Source of the DNA: Desulfoluna butyratoxydans
Lineage (GTDB): Bacteria; Desulfobacterota; Desulfobacteria; Desulfobacterales; Desulfolunaceae
Assembly: GCF_900699765.1 (NCBI RefSeq)
Contig: NZ_CAADHO010000006.1
Location: 103,770-167,769 of the forward strand
Direction of reading: 5' to 3'
Length of the DNA stretch: 64,000 nt
The translations under genes were made by a program, and so were the position numbers. The notes under the pieces were generated by a model. It ran no database searches, was not told where the DNA came from, and worked only from the letters and a program-made list of their open reading frames with translations. The first letter of the stretch is position 1. The number at the start of each line of letters is the position of its first letter. Positions 25,206 through 33,287 of the stretch are shown piece after piece.

Positions 25206-26108
25206 ATGCCTGGGGTACGCCGTTTTGAGGTGGATGATGTGCTTTATCCGTTCGAGTCCCACTGGTATGAGTGGGACGGGGCGTGCATGCACTATGTGGA
25301 TGAGGGAGAGGGGGTGCCTGTGGTGATGCTCCACGGCAATCCGACCTGGTCCTTTCTCTACCGAAAGGTGATCCGCAAGCTGCGGGGGCGGTGTCGGTGC
25401 ATTGCCCCGGATTATCCGGGTTTCGGGTTCTCGGACCACCCCAAAGGGTACGGCTACACCCCCAGGGAGCACGCCGGGTGGGTCAAGGCGCTCCTGGGAC
25501 ACCTCAAGCTGGATCGTTATGTGCTGGTGATGCAGGACTGGGGCGGGCCCATCGGGCTCTCCATCGGGGTGGAGGCCCCGGAGAAGGTGGCGGGGCTGCT
25601 CTTGCTGAACACCTGGTGCTGGCCGGCCCCCATGAACGCCAGGGCGTTTTCCTGGGTGATGGGGGGGCCCTTCAGGGAGTGGATGCACCAGAAGCACAAT
25701 GTGTTTGCCCGCAAGGTGGTTCCCTGGGGTATTGCCGGGCCGTCCAAGCACGATCCCGACGTCATATCAGCCTATCTCTCTCCTTTTTCCACCTACGAGT
25801 ACCGAAGGGGCACCGCAGAGTTTCCCCACCAGATTCGAAAGTCCGGTGACTGGCTGGCCTCCATCGAGAAGCGGCTGAAGCTCCTGAGGGGGGTGCCCAA
25901 GGAGATGGTCTGGGCCATGAAGGACCCCGCCTTCGGCAGCAACAAGTATATTTACCGATGGCGGACCTATTTCCCGGATATCTTCACCGTACGGGTGGAC
26001 AACGCCTCCCACTATCTTCAGGAGGACTGCCCGGAGACCATTGTCGACTCCCTGGGGCGGGTGCTTGAGGACGCCGCTACTCGTGAAAGTGCTGAACCTG
26101 GTACGTAA
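25206..26108 (+). CDS. Haloalkane dehalogenase-type alpha/beta hydrolase
   Basis: A 300-residue protein with the full set expected of haloalkane dehalogenases: HGNPTW (His43, Asn45), nucleophile Asp111 followed by Trp112 (QDWGGPIG), an acid at Asp240 (MKDPAFG) and His269 (ASHYLQED). Asn45 and Trp112 would hold the halide, and the acid placed after strand 7 suggests subfamily I or III. Such enzymes convert alkyl halides to alcohols in the cytoplasm. Epoxide hydrolases and other hydrolases share the fold, but the N-after-HG and W-after-D pair favours dehalogenase. AGGAGG precedes the ATG. Its 3' end overlaps the opposite-strand AMMECR1 gene by 32 bases. Confidence 0.85.
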   Translation: MPGVRRFEVDDVLYPFESHWYEWDGACMHYVDEGEGVPVVMLHGNPTWSFLYRKVIRKLRGRCRCIAPDYPGFGFSDHPKGYGYTPREHAGWVKALLGHLKLDRYVLVMQDWGGPIGLSIGVEAPEKVAGLLLLNTWCWPAPMNARAFSWVMGGPFREWMHQKHNVFARKVVPWGIAGPSKHDPDVISAYLSPFSTYEYRRGTAEFPHQIRKSGDWLASIEKRLKLLRGVPKEMVWAMKDPAFGSNKYIYRWRTYFPDIFTVRVDNASHYLQEDCPETIVDSLGRVLEDAATRESAEPGT

Positions 26109-26664
26109 AGACGTCAAGGCCCGGCTCCCGCCAGGCTGTCCTGGAGAGGCCGGCCTTGAGGCAAAGTTGGGAAAGAAACGCCTCGGGGCTGGGAATCTGG
26201 TCCCATACCTGGGGAAGAAAGGTGGCCGATGCGCCGCCTTTTTTTATGAGGACCCCGTCAAGGCCGGTGCGAAGGCTTGTGAGCAGGGTTTCTGGGGTCG
26301 TGAATTCCAGGGGCTCCGGCTCGGTGAGGAGGCTCAGCTCGATATGGAGCTCATCAAATTCCCCGGCCTCCACCGGGTTGAAACGCTGATCGCGAAAGGC
26401 CGCGGCATAGGTGTTTTCCCGGACCGACTCCCGCAGGGTGGTGACGGGCAAAAGGGTGCCGATGCATCCCCGGAGAAGCCCCTGGCGGGTCAGGGTCACG
26501 AAGGTGGCCTGCCTGCGCTCAAGGGACGGATGGTCGTCGAGGCTTGATTCTTCATCCGCTGTGTCCCAGGGAATCCGAAGGGCTTCGGCCAGGGTTTTGC
26601 GGGCCAGCTTGAGCAGGGCCGTGCCCTGGTGTCGGTCGAGGGTGACGGTGGGATCGGGTGTCAT
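26077..26664 (-). CDS. AMMECR1-domain protein (AmmeMemoRadiSam system protein A)
   Basis: A 195-residue AMMECR1 domain with the defining LRGCIGTL motif (about 65-72) and the downstream RDQRFNPV. In many anaerobes this domain sits beside a Memo-like dioxygenase and a radical SAM enzyme (the AmmeMemoRadiSam set). Those partners are not next to it here. Biochemical activity is unknown. The ATG at 26664 has GAGGAGG upstream. It runs against the dehalogenase gene with overlapping 3' ends, and the DUF6485 gene lies 59 bases upstream on the same strand. Confidence 0.9.
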   Translation of the reverse strand: MTPDPTVTLDRHQGTALLKLARKTLAEALRIPWDTADEESSLDDHPSLERRQATFVTLTRQGLLRGCIGTLLPVTTLRESVRENTYAAAFRDQRFNPVEAGEFDELHIELSLLTEPEPLEFTTPETLLTSLRTGLDGVLIKKGGASATFLPQVWDQIPSPEAFLSQLCLKAGLSRTAWREPGLDVFTYQVQHFHE

Positions 26665-26723
26665 GGGGCCTCCTCATATGCAGGGAAAACAGGCGATGGG
26701 TTTGGGGGGTGTGCCTTGATATC

Positions 26724-26924
26724 TCAGGCGGTGCCTTCAGCAACGAGTCGTGCAAAGTGCGCATAGCTTCGGTCAAAGGTCTTTTCTGCTTCCGGGGGAA
26801 AGAAACAGGCGGGGAGCTGGTTTTTGCCCCGGTGGTAGGCGACGCACTGGCAGCAGGCGCCTTTTTTGTCGCAGTCGTAGGTACAGGGGCAGTTGGCGCG
26901 GTTTTTTTCCAGGGTGCAGTCCAT
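26724..26924 (-). CDS. DUF6485-like small cysteine-rich protein
   Basis: A 66-residue protein with seven cysteines: Cys3, Cys12, Cys14, Cys18, Cys24, Cys25 and Cys27, plus Cys40 further on. The pattern NCPCTYDCDKKGACCQCV followed by YHR and ACFFPPEAEKTFDRS matches what I know as DUF6485, found in anaerobic bacteria and archaea. A zinc or iron-sulfur site is likely but unproven. GGAG precedes the ATG. It is probably co-transcribed with the AMMECR1 gene. Confidence 0.8.
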   Translation of the reverse strand: MDCTLEKNRANCPCTYDCDKKGACCQCVAYHRGKNQLPACFFPPEAEKTFDRSYAHFARLVAEGTA

Positions 26925-26984
26925 GGGTGTCTCCAGTTCAGCATCATGGGTGATGACTAAAAATAAGGTAACGATTCAGCTTAT

Positions 26985-27142
26985 GCCTCCGGCGGCCCTG
27001 CCGGGGGCCAAACGTTTGAAACGTTTGACAAACAGGTTTTAAACCATCATTTCAAGGCTCCGCCGAAACAATCCAGGCACATTCGCAAGCATTAGGAACG
27101 TTTTTTGCGGAGCTTTTTTCAAAAAAGCGACCCGCCGGAGGC
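26985..27142. repeat. Family A element, complete, inverted orientation
   Basis: GCCTCCGGCGGCCCTGCCGG, then CAAACGTTTGAAACGTTTG and ACAAACAGGTTTT, then CTCCGCCGAAACAAT, GCGGAGCTTTTTTCAAAAAA and a closing CCGCCGGAGGC. Compared with 24018 it is in the opposite orientation and has a different centre. Confidence 0.82.
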
Positions 27143-27178
27143 AAACGACAGCAGAACAGATACCGAGTTGGTTTATAT

Positions 27179-27209
27179 GCCTCCGGCAGCTCTGCCGGAG
27201 GCATTTTTT
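27179..27209. terminator. Perfect hairpin with T-tract
   Basis: TGCCTCCGGCAG and its complement around CTC, followed by TTTTTT on the plus strand. It lies immediately 3' of the U32 peptidase gene (minus strand). The T-tract suits plus-strand transcripts, so it may act only as a 3' hairpin for the peptidase mRNA. Confidence 0.6.
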
Positions 27210-27210
27210 C

Positions 27211-29205
27211 CTAAAGCAGCCGGATGTTCCAGTTCCACTCTCCGGGGCGTTTTTTGAGCTTTACGCCTTTGGGAATGGGCTCGTGCATATGAACGAAGAC
27301 GGAGTAGCCCCATTTCTTGAGTTCTGCGGACTTGTCCGTGATGTCCACCCGCCAGTTGGGGTAGAGCCAGTGGTTCTCCCCGTGTTTGGCCACCCAGGAC
27401 TCTTCGCCTTTGGGGCTGGCAAAGGCGTCGTGGGGGTTGAGGTCCGGTGTCAGGGTCCGGGCGAGGGTCAGGGGGTAGTAGCCGGCCACCACCACGCCAG
27501 AGGGAAGGGGAGAGGCCTTGGCCAGGTCCCTGAAATCTTCCCGTGAGAGCTCCGGTGAGGCCATGACCCCTGTGAACCCGCGCTGTTTCAGGGATTCTGC
27601 TGCCAGGGCGTTGGCGATGTTGCAAAAGGGGCCCGCCCAGAGGTGGAGCCCTTTTCGTTTGGCCTCGGGAAAGAGGGCCATCTGCCAGGGGGCGCCCAGG
27701 ACAAAGTGTTTGGCGCCGAAGTTGATGAGGCGCCGGACCAGGGCCGCGTACTCTTTCTCCTCATCGGGCCAGATGACGGGGGAGAGCCACCACCAGCGGT
27801 TACCCACGCCCCCTTTGCGGGTTTTGGGTACTGCTTTTTCCGAGACCCAGGTGGCCTTTTCCGTGTTTTTGGGGCCGTGCCTGTCCTCCCGGAAGAGGTA
27901 GAGGGTGGTGGCGCGGGGCGCTTTTTTCGGCCTGTGGCGCATGACCTTGGGAAGTCGCGCCGTGGTGGCGGTCACCGGCTTGGGGGAGAAGGCTTCGGCC
28001 TCTTTGGCCAGCTCGGCGATGGCGTCTTTGAGCCCTTTTTCCCGTCGGTCGATGAGAAAGACCGGAGTTCCCTTGGGGGGGATGCGCTCTTTCTGGGGCG
28101 CGATGTGGAATTTCCCTTTTTTGGGGACGCTGGCTTTGACGCGGCGGATGAGGTGGCCCCGTTCATCTTCGTAGCCGATGCGCAGGAGGTCGCCGGGGAG
28201 CAGGGGCTCCCTGGGGCTGAACCAGGGGGCTTTAAAGGAGCCCTGGAGCCTGCCGAGCATGAGGCCGGAGCCGGTCTGGGCCTTGACGTCCACGGGGTTG
28301 TAGGGGCGGTGGGGCAGGAAGTTGTAGTGGGTACCGGAACGTCCCAGGGCCAGCTCCAGGAGGGCCTGGGCGTTTTTCTTGGTCTTGGGATCCTTGCCGT
28401 TGTCCCGCAGCATCTTGTAGGCCAGGGTGGTGTAGTAGACGTAGTGGGGGCCTTTTTTGCGGCCCTCGATTTTCCAGGTGGTGACCTGGGGGATGTCCAG
28501 GAGGACCTTGACCAGGGTGTCCAGGGAGAGGTCCTGGCAGGAGAAGAAACGCTCGTTTTTGTGCCCCTGCTTGTAGACCCGCCTGCAGGGCTGGACGCAC
28601 CGGCCCCTCAGGCCGCTTTTGCCGCCCATGTAGCTGCTCCAGTAGCAGCGCCCCGACACCCCGTAGCACAGGGCGCCGTGGATGAAGACCTCCAGGTCCA
28701 CGCCTTTGGGCACGGCCTCGGCCGCGGTTTTGATCTCTTCCACGTTGAGCTCACGGGGCAGGACAATGCGGTTGGCGCCTGTGGCTTCAATGGCCTCTGA
28801 AAAACCCTGGGTAAAGGAGACGTTGGCCAGGGTGGAGAGGTGGAGCTCCCCTTTGAACCCGGCGGCTTCGGCCAGGGCCGGGATGGCCGGATCCGCAAAG
28901 ATGATGGCATCGGGGTTGACGATGCGGGCCATTTTTTCCAGCTGGCTCAGGGCGCGCTCCAGCTCGTGCTCCTTGAGCATGGTGTTCATGGTGACGTACA
29001 CTTCGACGTTTTTCTGGTGGGCAAGGCGGGTCAGGGCACCCAGCTCTTCCATGGCGAAGTTGTCGGCCTCCATGCGGGCGGAGAAGCTCTTCAGGCCGCA
29101 GTATACAGCGTCGGCCCCTGCGGCCAGGGCAGCCAGAAAGGCGTCCTTGCTGCCGGCGGGGGCCAGGATTTTCGGGGGGGTATGGGCAATGCCGCTTTCC
29201 GGCAT
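27211..29205 (-). CDS. Peptidase U32 family protein
   Basis: A 664-residue protein. Residues 1-330 form the U32 barrel: ILAPAGSKDAFLAALAAGADAVYCG, then the signature region with cysteines in CYGVSGRCYWSSYMGG, RGRCVQPCRR and SCQDL. Known members (RlhA, TrhO/TrhP) hydroxylate RNA, and the peptidase label is largely historical. The C-terminal 300 residues are an extra domain with a second barrel-like stretch (FGAKHFVLGAPWQM, NIANALAAESL). The ATG at 29205 follows AAGGAG. The gene stands alone between repeat-rich spacers. Confidence 0.88.
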   Translation of the reverse strand: MPESGIAHTPPKILAPAGSKDAFLAALAAGADAVYCGLKSFSARMEADNFAMEELGALTRLAHQKNVEVYVTMNTMLKEHELERALSQLEKMARIVNPDAIIFADPAIPALAEAAGFKGELHLSTLANVSFTQGFSEAIEATGANRIVLPRELNVEEIKTAAEAVPKGVDLEVFIHGALCYGVSGRCYWSSYMGGKSGLRGRCVQPCRRVYKQGHKNERFFSCQDLSLDTLVKVLLDIPQVTTWKIEGRKKGPHYVYYTTLAYKMLRDNGKDPKTKKNAQALLELALGRSGTHYNFLPHRPYNPVDVKAQTGSGLMLGRLQGSFKAPWFSPREPLLPGDLLRIGYEDERGHLIRRVKASVPKKGKFHIAPQKERIPPKGTPVFLIDRREKGLKDAIAELAKEAEAFSPKPVTATTARLPKVMRHRPKKAPRATTLYLFREDRHGPKNTEKATWVSEKAVPKTRKGGVGNRWWWLSPVIWPDEEKEYAALVRRLINFGAKHFVLGAPWQMALFPEAKRKGLHLWAGPFCNIANALAAESLKQRGFTGVMASPELSREDFRDLAKASPLPSGVVVAGYYPLTLARTLTPDLNPHDAFASPKGEESWVAKHGENHWLYPNWRVDITDKSAELKKWGYSVFVHMHEPIPKGVKLKKRPGEWNWNIRLL

Positions 29206-29494
29206 GGTGTGACTCCTTATGTTGTCTTATGGTTCGCGGCGGTTTTGTCCCCGCAATGAAAACGCCCCAGGCCGGTGGAAAAAGGGCCGATGAGGCGTAG
29301 CGGCGCTGCCGGCGGGTGCATGCATCCGGAATATGGGTGTTTCGGTATGACAGCAGGGGAGACCGGGGTGTGCCGTGAATTTTTTGTGGCCACCACCATG
29401 GGGGAACACAACAGTCACCAAGATATCAAATTTGAAGGTAAAGTAAACAGCTTCGATGCCCGGTGGCAGGGTCAACACATTTAAAAAATCAGTT

Positions 29495-29691
29495 GCCTCC
29501 GGCGGATCGCTTTTTGAAAAAAGCTCCGCAAAAACGTTCCGGTAATCAAGACGCTTATCTCCAGCCTCTGCGGGAGTGAATGTAAGCGCCTTGATAAATT
29601 AAAAAAGAAGAGGGGCTGTGCCCTGTAGGGACGCATCCTCAAAAAACAAAACCTGTGTGTCAAACGTTTCAAAAGTTTGGCCCCCGGAGGC
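29495..29691. repeat. Family A element with shortened right terminus
   Basis: GCCTCCGGCGGATCGC, CTTTTTGAAAAAAG and CGCAAAAACGTTCCGG at the left. The centre shares GCATCCTCAAAAAACAAAA with 24018. The right arm ends GGCCCCCGGAGGC, lacking the GGCAGGGCCGCC seen in full copies. Confidence 0.78.
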
Positions 29692-29789
29692 AATAATCTA
29701 AATGCGTTAACCCTGTTCCCGGTGGGTGTCCTGTTTTCGGCCATCTGGGGTCTGGGGCACGGGGGCGGCCCTTTCCGTGGGGTTTTCCC

Positions 29790-29970
29790 GGTTAAGGTCA
29801 GACGAATTCCAACGGCCTGCCACGGCGTTTCCAGACGAGTGGCACAGGCCTCTTCTGAAACACCGGTTGCCATGTGTCACACATCACGTGAGTGCCCCGA
29901 AAGTGTGTATAACGCGACTGTCTCCGTGCCGTGGCCAAAGGGTTTCACGGTGCCCGCCTTGCAGGCGGAG
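29790..29970 (+). repeat. Family C repeat, copy 1 (~181 bp)
   Basis: Shares GGTTAA-GTCA-ACGAATT at its start, the middle CATGTCACACATCACG and GTGCCCCGAAAG, and the end AAAGGGTTTCACGGTGCCC with two copies at 41869 and 42059. Confidence 0.75.
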
Positions 29971-30060
29971 AGCCTGTTTGAGCAGACTCGCGACCTGGAA
30001 ACATGGTGCAGGGCGCCATAGGTTCTTGACTGCACGGGAGATCACGACTAAGGAGGGGGG

Positions 30061-31260
30061 ATGCAACAGACACATTCCCCCACACGGACCGTGATGACCC
30101 TGGCGGCCCTGTCCGCCATTGCCGCTTTTTCCATCGACACCTATATCCCTGCCATCCCCACCATGGCCCGGGCCCTGTCGGCTCCCATTCACAAGGTGGA
30201 GCTTTCCATCAGCACCTTTTTCATCGGCTACGCCCTGGGGCAGCTGTTCGGCGGGCCGCTGTCCGATCGCCTGGGGCGCAGGCGGGTGGCCCTCATGGGG
30301 CTTTCGTTTTTCCTGGTGGCCAGCTTTCTGCTGATTTTTTCAAAGAGCGTCTGGCAGCTCCTGGCCCTTCGTACCCTCCAGGCCGTGGGGGGCGGGTTTG
30401 CCACCGTGGTGGCAGGGGCTACGGTGCGGGATCTTTACGAGGGCAGGGAGGGGGCGCGCATGATGTCCCTGGTTCAGTCCGTCACCATGGGTGCGCCCCT
30501 GGTGGCCCCGGCCGTGGGCACGGCCCTTCTCGCCGGATTCTCCTGGCACGCCATTTTCCTTTTTCTCTGCGGCTACGCCCTGTTTCTCATGGCTGTGTTG
30601 ACCCGGCACTACCCCGGGGAGGGGCGCCCTGCCCCGCATACCGAGGCCATGAGCCCCAGGGCTGTGGCGCGTCAGTATGCCGGTGTCCTCCTTCACCCTG
30701 TCTCGCCTCTTTTCATGCTGGTACACACCTTTGGTTGCGGGGGGCTGTATGCGTTTTTAACGGAGTCGGCCTTCATGTACATGGGGTATTTTCATGTGTC
30801 CAAGGAGCTGTTTCCTGTTCTTTTCAGCTCCGGGGTGGGGGTGGTGATCCTTTTGGCCCGCCTCAACGCGCGTCTTGTCCGGCGGGTTCACCCCATGGAC
30901 CTTCTGACCTGCGGGATCCTTTTGCAGGTGGTGTGCGGAACGGCCCTGGCCATCCAGGCCACGTTTTTTGTTCCTGTTCTCTGGGTGACGGTGGGGCTGA
31001 ATCTTTTTTTTATCGGTTCCCTGGGCCTTGTCATGGGGAACACCGTGTCCGGGAATCTGCAGTATTTTCCCGAGAAAAGCGGCACCGCCCATGCCCTCAT
31101 GGGGGTGGTCAACTGCCTGGGGGGCGCGGTGGCCGGTATCACCGTGAGTCATTTCCACGACGGCAGCCTGCGCCCCCTGGCCTGGGTGATGTGCGTGAGC
31201 GCCCTGTGTGCTTTCGGGGCCCTCGGGGTGCTGCGACGGCGGGTGAGGCGTCTGGGGTGA
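30061..31260 (+). CDS. MFS drug exporter, Bcr/CflA family
   Basis: A 399-residue membrane protein with about 12 helices. Helix 1 carries AFSIDTYIPAIPTM, typical of Bcr/CflA, and the loop after helix 2 has GPLSDRLGRRRV, the major facilitator motif A. LRTLQAVGGGFATVVAGATVRD fits the antiporter motif C region. It probably exports drugs or metabolites with proton antiport, substrate unknown. AAGGAGGGGGG precedes the ATG. No regulator adjoins it. Confidence 0.92.
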   Translation: MQQTHSPTRTVMTLAALSAIAAFSIDTYIPAIPTMARALSAPIHKVELSISTFFIGYALGQLFGGPLSDRLGRRRVALMGLSFFLVASFLLIFSKSVWQLLALRTLQAVGGGFATVVAGATVRDLYEGREGARMMSLVQSVTMGAPLVAPAVGTALLAGFSWHAIFLFLCGYALFLMAVLTRHYPGEGRPAPHTEAMSPRAVARQYAGVLLHPVSPLFMLVHTFGCGGLYAFLTESAFMYMGYFHVSKELFPVLFSSGVGVVILLARLNARLVRRVHPMDLLTCGILLQVVCGTALAIQATFFVPVLWVTVGLNLFFIGSLGLVMGNTVSGNLQYFPEKSGTAHALMGVVNCLGGAVAGITVSHFHDGSLRPLAWVMCVSALCAFGALGVLRRRVRRLG

Positions 31261-31345
31261 GGGTGTATCTTTTTTATACGGGTTGCGGGGCAGAGTGGGG
31301 CAATGTGTATCAGTGCGGCGTGGGTGGTGGTTTTTCTTTACACAG

Positions 31346-31365
31346 TGTCGCAATTTTATGAGACA
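31346..31365. promoter_or_regulatory. Inverted repeat, possible activator site
   Basis: TGTCGCA-ATTTTA-TGAGACA, a near-perfect inverted repeat (6 of 7 pairs), followed at 31361 by the palindrome AGACATGTCT. It lies about 95 bases before the sigma-54-type promoter, where enhancer-binding proteins bind. Confidence 0.4.
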
Positions 31366-31459
31366 TGTCTGCATGATGTCCCGATGGGACGGTAAGACGG
31401 GGCAGGGGCGTGGCGCGCAATGCCCTAAAAACAGGGGTTATTGCCTTTTTGTTTTTCTT

Positions 31460-31476
31460 TGGCACGCATTCTGCAT
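31460..31476 (+). promoter_or_regulatory. Sigma-54-type promoter
   Basis: TGGCACGCATTCTGCAT: GG and GC are separated by exactly 10 bases. It differs from TGGCAC-N5-TTGCA by one base. A start site near 31486 would give a 40-base leader for the small gene at 31526. Confidence 0.65.
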
Positions 31477-31525
31477 ATCTTTTGATGGTACGACGCATCA
31501 TTAACCCCATATACGGAGGTGAGGC

Positions 31526-31699
31526 ATGAACGCCATCGAATCACGAACGACCCGATATGAAGAATCCCTGGAAGAGGTGACCCTGGAAGCTGTGGTTGCC
31601 GCTGTAAGCGACTCCATCGAGCCCGGTGAAGAGGCCATCATTGCCCATGTGGTAAACCGCATCCTGCGCCAGGCAAGTGCCGAGGCCATGGGCAGGTGA
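31526..31699 (+). CDS. 57-residue acidic small protein
   Basis: A short gene with a strong GGAGGTGAG ribosome site seven bases before ATG and a TGA stop at 31697. The product (MNAIESRTTRYEESLEEVT at its start, NRILRQASAEAMGR at its end) is acidic, contains no cysteine and is likely to be mostly helical (LEAVVAAVSDSIEPGEEAIIAHVV). No family recognised. A sigma-54-type promoter lies directly upstream. The sulfite reductase gene begins 431 bases downstream, so a shared operon is doubtful. Function unknown. Confidence 0.7.
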   Translation: MNAIESRTTRYEESLEEVTLEAVVAAVSDSIEPGEEAIIAHVVNRILRQASAEAMGR

Positions 31700-32130
31700 T
31701 GTCGGCGGACGGGAGAATGTCCTCCCGGCCCAGTCGTTTATCCAACCATGACGTTTGATTTTTCAAGCAAAATTATATAAAACCCCTTTGATCCGTGATG
31801 TCGTGTCATGATCAAAGCGCCGGGCCTCGTTGATCCACTGGACATCGGGGCTTTTTGCGGGGCACAGGCCCATGCCCGGGCAGTGGCGCACCCCGTGATG
31901 CGGGACCGCGAGGCACCCATTCGCAGTTTGAGCGAGGCCGTTGCAACAGGCAGGATAGATTTTCCGTGGAGAGATCCCGGTTTCCCTGGCAGGAGCTTCA
32001 TCTGGATACAGACACCGGGTGGGGCAGGGACCGTGACGCTCTTCGATGACGCAGCCGGATGGGATCCGATTGCCCTGCCGATTATTTCATACCCCAATTG
32101 ATTTAAGTCCATAATATAGGGATACCTTTC
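31700..32130. other. Intergenic region without a convincing gene
   Basis: Open frames exist on both strands (31808-32101 plus, 31738-32196 minus) but neither has a ribosome site or a recognisable product. The stretch TATTTCATACCCCAATTGAT before 32131 is AT-rich and may hold the sulfite reductase promoter. Confidence 0.45.
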
Positions 32131-32802
32131 ATGACAAACCAGAAGAATTCCATTGTTCGCCAGAGAGACAAAGAGACCTATGCCGTGGTTCCCCACGTAC
32201 CCTGTGGCGTCGTCACCCCCGACACCCTGAGGAAGATTGCAGATGTCTCAGAAAAGTACGATGCCGCTGCCCTGAAGATCACCAGCGCCGCCCGTATCGC
32301 CATCGTGGGCCTCAAAGAGGACGACGTGCCCAAGGCCTGGGACGACCTGGCCATGGTCCCCGGCCAGGCCGTGGGCAAGGTGGTTCGAAGCGTCAAGGCC
32401 TGCCCCGGCACCACCTTTTGCGCCATGGCCAAGCAGGATGCTCTGACCATCGGCATGGCCCTGGATGAGAAGTACCACGGCATGGAACTGCCCAGCAAAA
32501 CCAAGATGAGTGTGTCTGGCTGCAAGAACCAGTGCGCGGAAAACTGCATCAAGGATGCTTCCCTGGCCGGAACCAAAGATGGCTGGACCCTCATGGCCGG
32601 TGGTGTGGGCACGGGCCGTCCGCGCCTTGCAGATATCATTGCCGAGGACCTCGACACCGAGGAGGCCCTGGCCATGTTCGACCGTCTCATCACCTATTAC
32701 AAAGAGAACGCCAACAAGGCCGAGCGCATGGGCCGCATGATCGACCGCATCGGCCTGGACGTTGTCAAGGCCGCAGTGGCCGGTGAAAAGGCTGCCGCCT
32801 AA
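32131..32802 (+). CDS. Small assimilatory-type sulfite reductase (siroheme-[4Fe-4S])
   Basis: A 223-residue protein of the low-molecular-mass sulfite reductase type known from Desulfovibrio vulgaris (about 220 residues). The coupled cluster ligands are Cys91 and Cys97 (CPGTTFC) and Cys131 and Cys135 (CKNQC), the C-x5-C / C-x3-C pattern of siroheme enzymes. ITSAARIAIVGL is the ferredoxin-like repeat region. It reduces sulfite to sulfide with six electrons, in the cytoplasm. It lacks the extra domains of DsrA/DsrB. It could feed sulfide to the CysK and MetY enzymes in this window. A strong terminator follows. Confidence 0.9.
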   Translation: MTNQKNSIVRQRDKETYAVVPHVPCGVVTPDTLRKIADVSEKYDAAALKITSAARIAIVGLKEDDVPKAWDDLAMVPGQAVGKVVRSVKACPGTTFCAMAKQDALTIGMALDEKYHGMELPSKTKMSVSGCKNQCAENCIKDASLAGTKDGWTLMAGGVGTGRPRLADIIAEDLDTEEALAMFDRLITYYKENANKAERMGRMIDRIGLDVVKAAVAGEKAAA

Positions 32803-32840
32803 GCAGGTCGCGCCTTTCCGGACATCTTTCAGGATGTAAA

Positions 32841-32876
32841 AACCCTTTCCCCGTCTGCGGAGAAAGGGTTTTTTTA
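32841..32876 (+). terminator. Rho-independent terminator after sulfite reductase
   Basis: AACCCTTTCCCC pairs with GGAGAAAGGGTT around GTCTGC, followed by TTTTTT. It lies 38 bases past the stop codon. Confidence 0.9.
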
Positions 32877-32887
32877 TGGTCTTTTAT

Positions 32888-32904
32888 GGGGACAGGTTCT
32901 TTTT
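32888..32904 (+). repeat. REP sequence GGGGACAGGTTCTTTTT
   Basis: First of two tandem copies, 46 bases apart, in an otherwise empty spacer. It matches the flank of the RAYT transposase gene. Confidence 0.8.
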
Positions 32905-32933
32905 GTCGGGGCCGGTTTTTTGGGTCGGTTGAT

Positions 32934-32950
32934 GGGGACAGGTTCTTTTT
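32934..32950 (+). repeat. REP sequence GGGGACAGGTTCTTTTT
   Basis: Second tandem copy, identical over 17 bases. Between the copies lies GGGCCGGTTTTTTGGGT-like sequence that is itself repeated after this copy. Confidence 0.8.
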
Positions 32951-33185
32951 AAACGGGCCGGTTTCTTGGGTTGAAACAAACGATACGGACACTCTCAATG
33001 GGCATGTCGCCGCGATTAAGTGCATGGAACGGGGGGGCGGCGGCATGCAGCTTTTGAGGGTGCTCCCCTTGCTGTTGGAGGCCGTGCGGTTCAATCCATA
33101 ATGGGCACGTTGCCACAACGTACCCTGTTACGTCGAAGCTTGTAAGCCAGCCCGCACAAGCCCTCAACGTTCCTGTCGGGCGCAG

Positions 33186-33280
33186 CCCGAGCCGAAGGCC
33201 ATTGCGCTTTGCCCTGAGGAACGAAGGGCAAATCACAATGGCAATCAGCTTTCGAGGTGACTCACCTCGCCGCCGGAGGC
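33186..33280. repeat. Family B hairpin with right arm
   Basis: CCATTG (33199-33204) pairs with CAATGG (33236-33241), TTTGCCCT pairs with AGGGCAAA, and the loop is GAGGAACGA (33216-33224). CGAGGTG-ACT-CACCTCG and GCCGCCGGAGGC follow, ending eight bases before the ligase stop codon. Confidence 0.8.
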
Positions 33281-33287
33281 CTTCTGG

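Larger units (their letters stand above)
29206..30060. other. Long intergenic region with two repeat families
   Basis: It separates the divergent U32 and MFS genes. It contains a family A element (29495-29691) and one copy of the ~185-bp family C repeat (29790-29970). Open frames inside are repeat-derived and lack support. Confidence 0.6.

Noticed and set aside
25248..25263. GTTCGAGTCCCACTGG resembling a tRNA T-arm
   Set aside because: It lies inside the dehalogenase coding frame and no cloverleaf surrounds it. No tRNA was found in the window.
25206..26108. Reductive dehalogenase
   Set aside because: The protein is an alpha/beta hydrolase with a hydrolytic active site; no corrinoid or ferredoxin motifs are present.
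29677..30021. 114-codon open frame
   Set aside because: It runs through a family A end and a family C repeat, has no ribosome site, and its homologous copies at 41869 and 42059 do not keep the frame.
31808..32101. 97-codon open frame before the sulfite reductase
   Set aside because: No ribosome site, no recognisable product, and a competing frame on the other strand (31738-32196). It could be real but cannot be supported.
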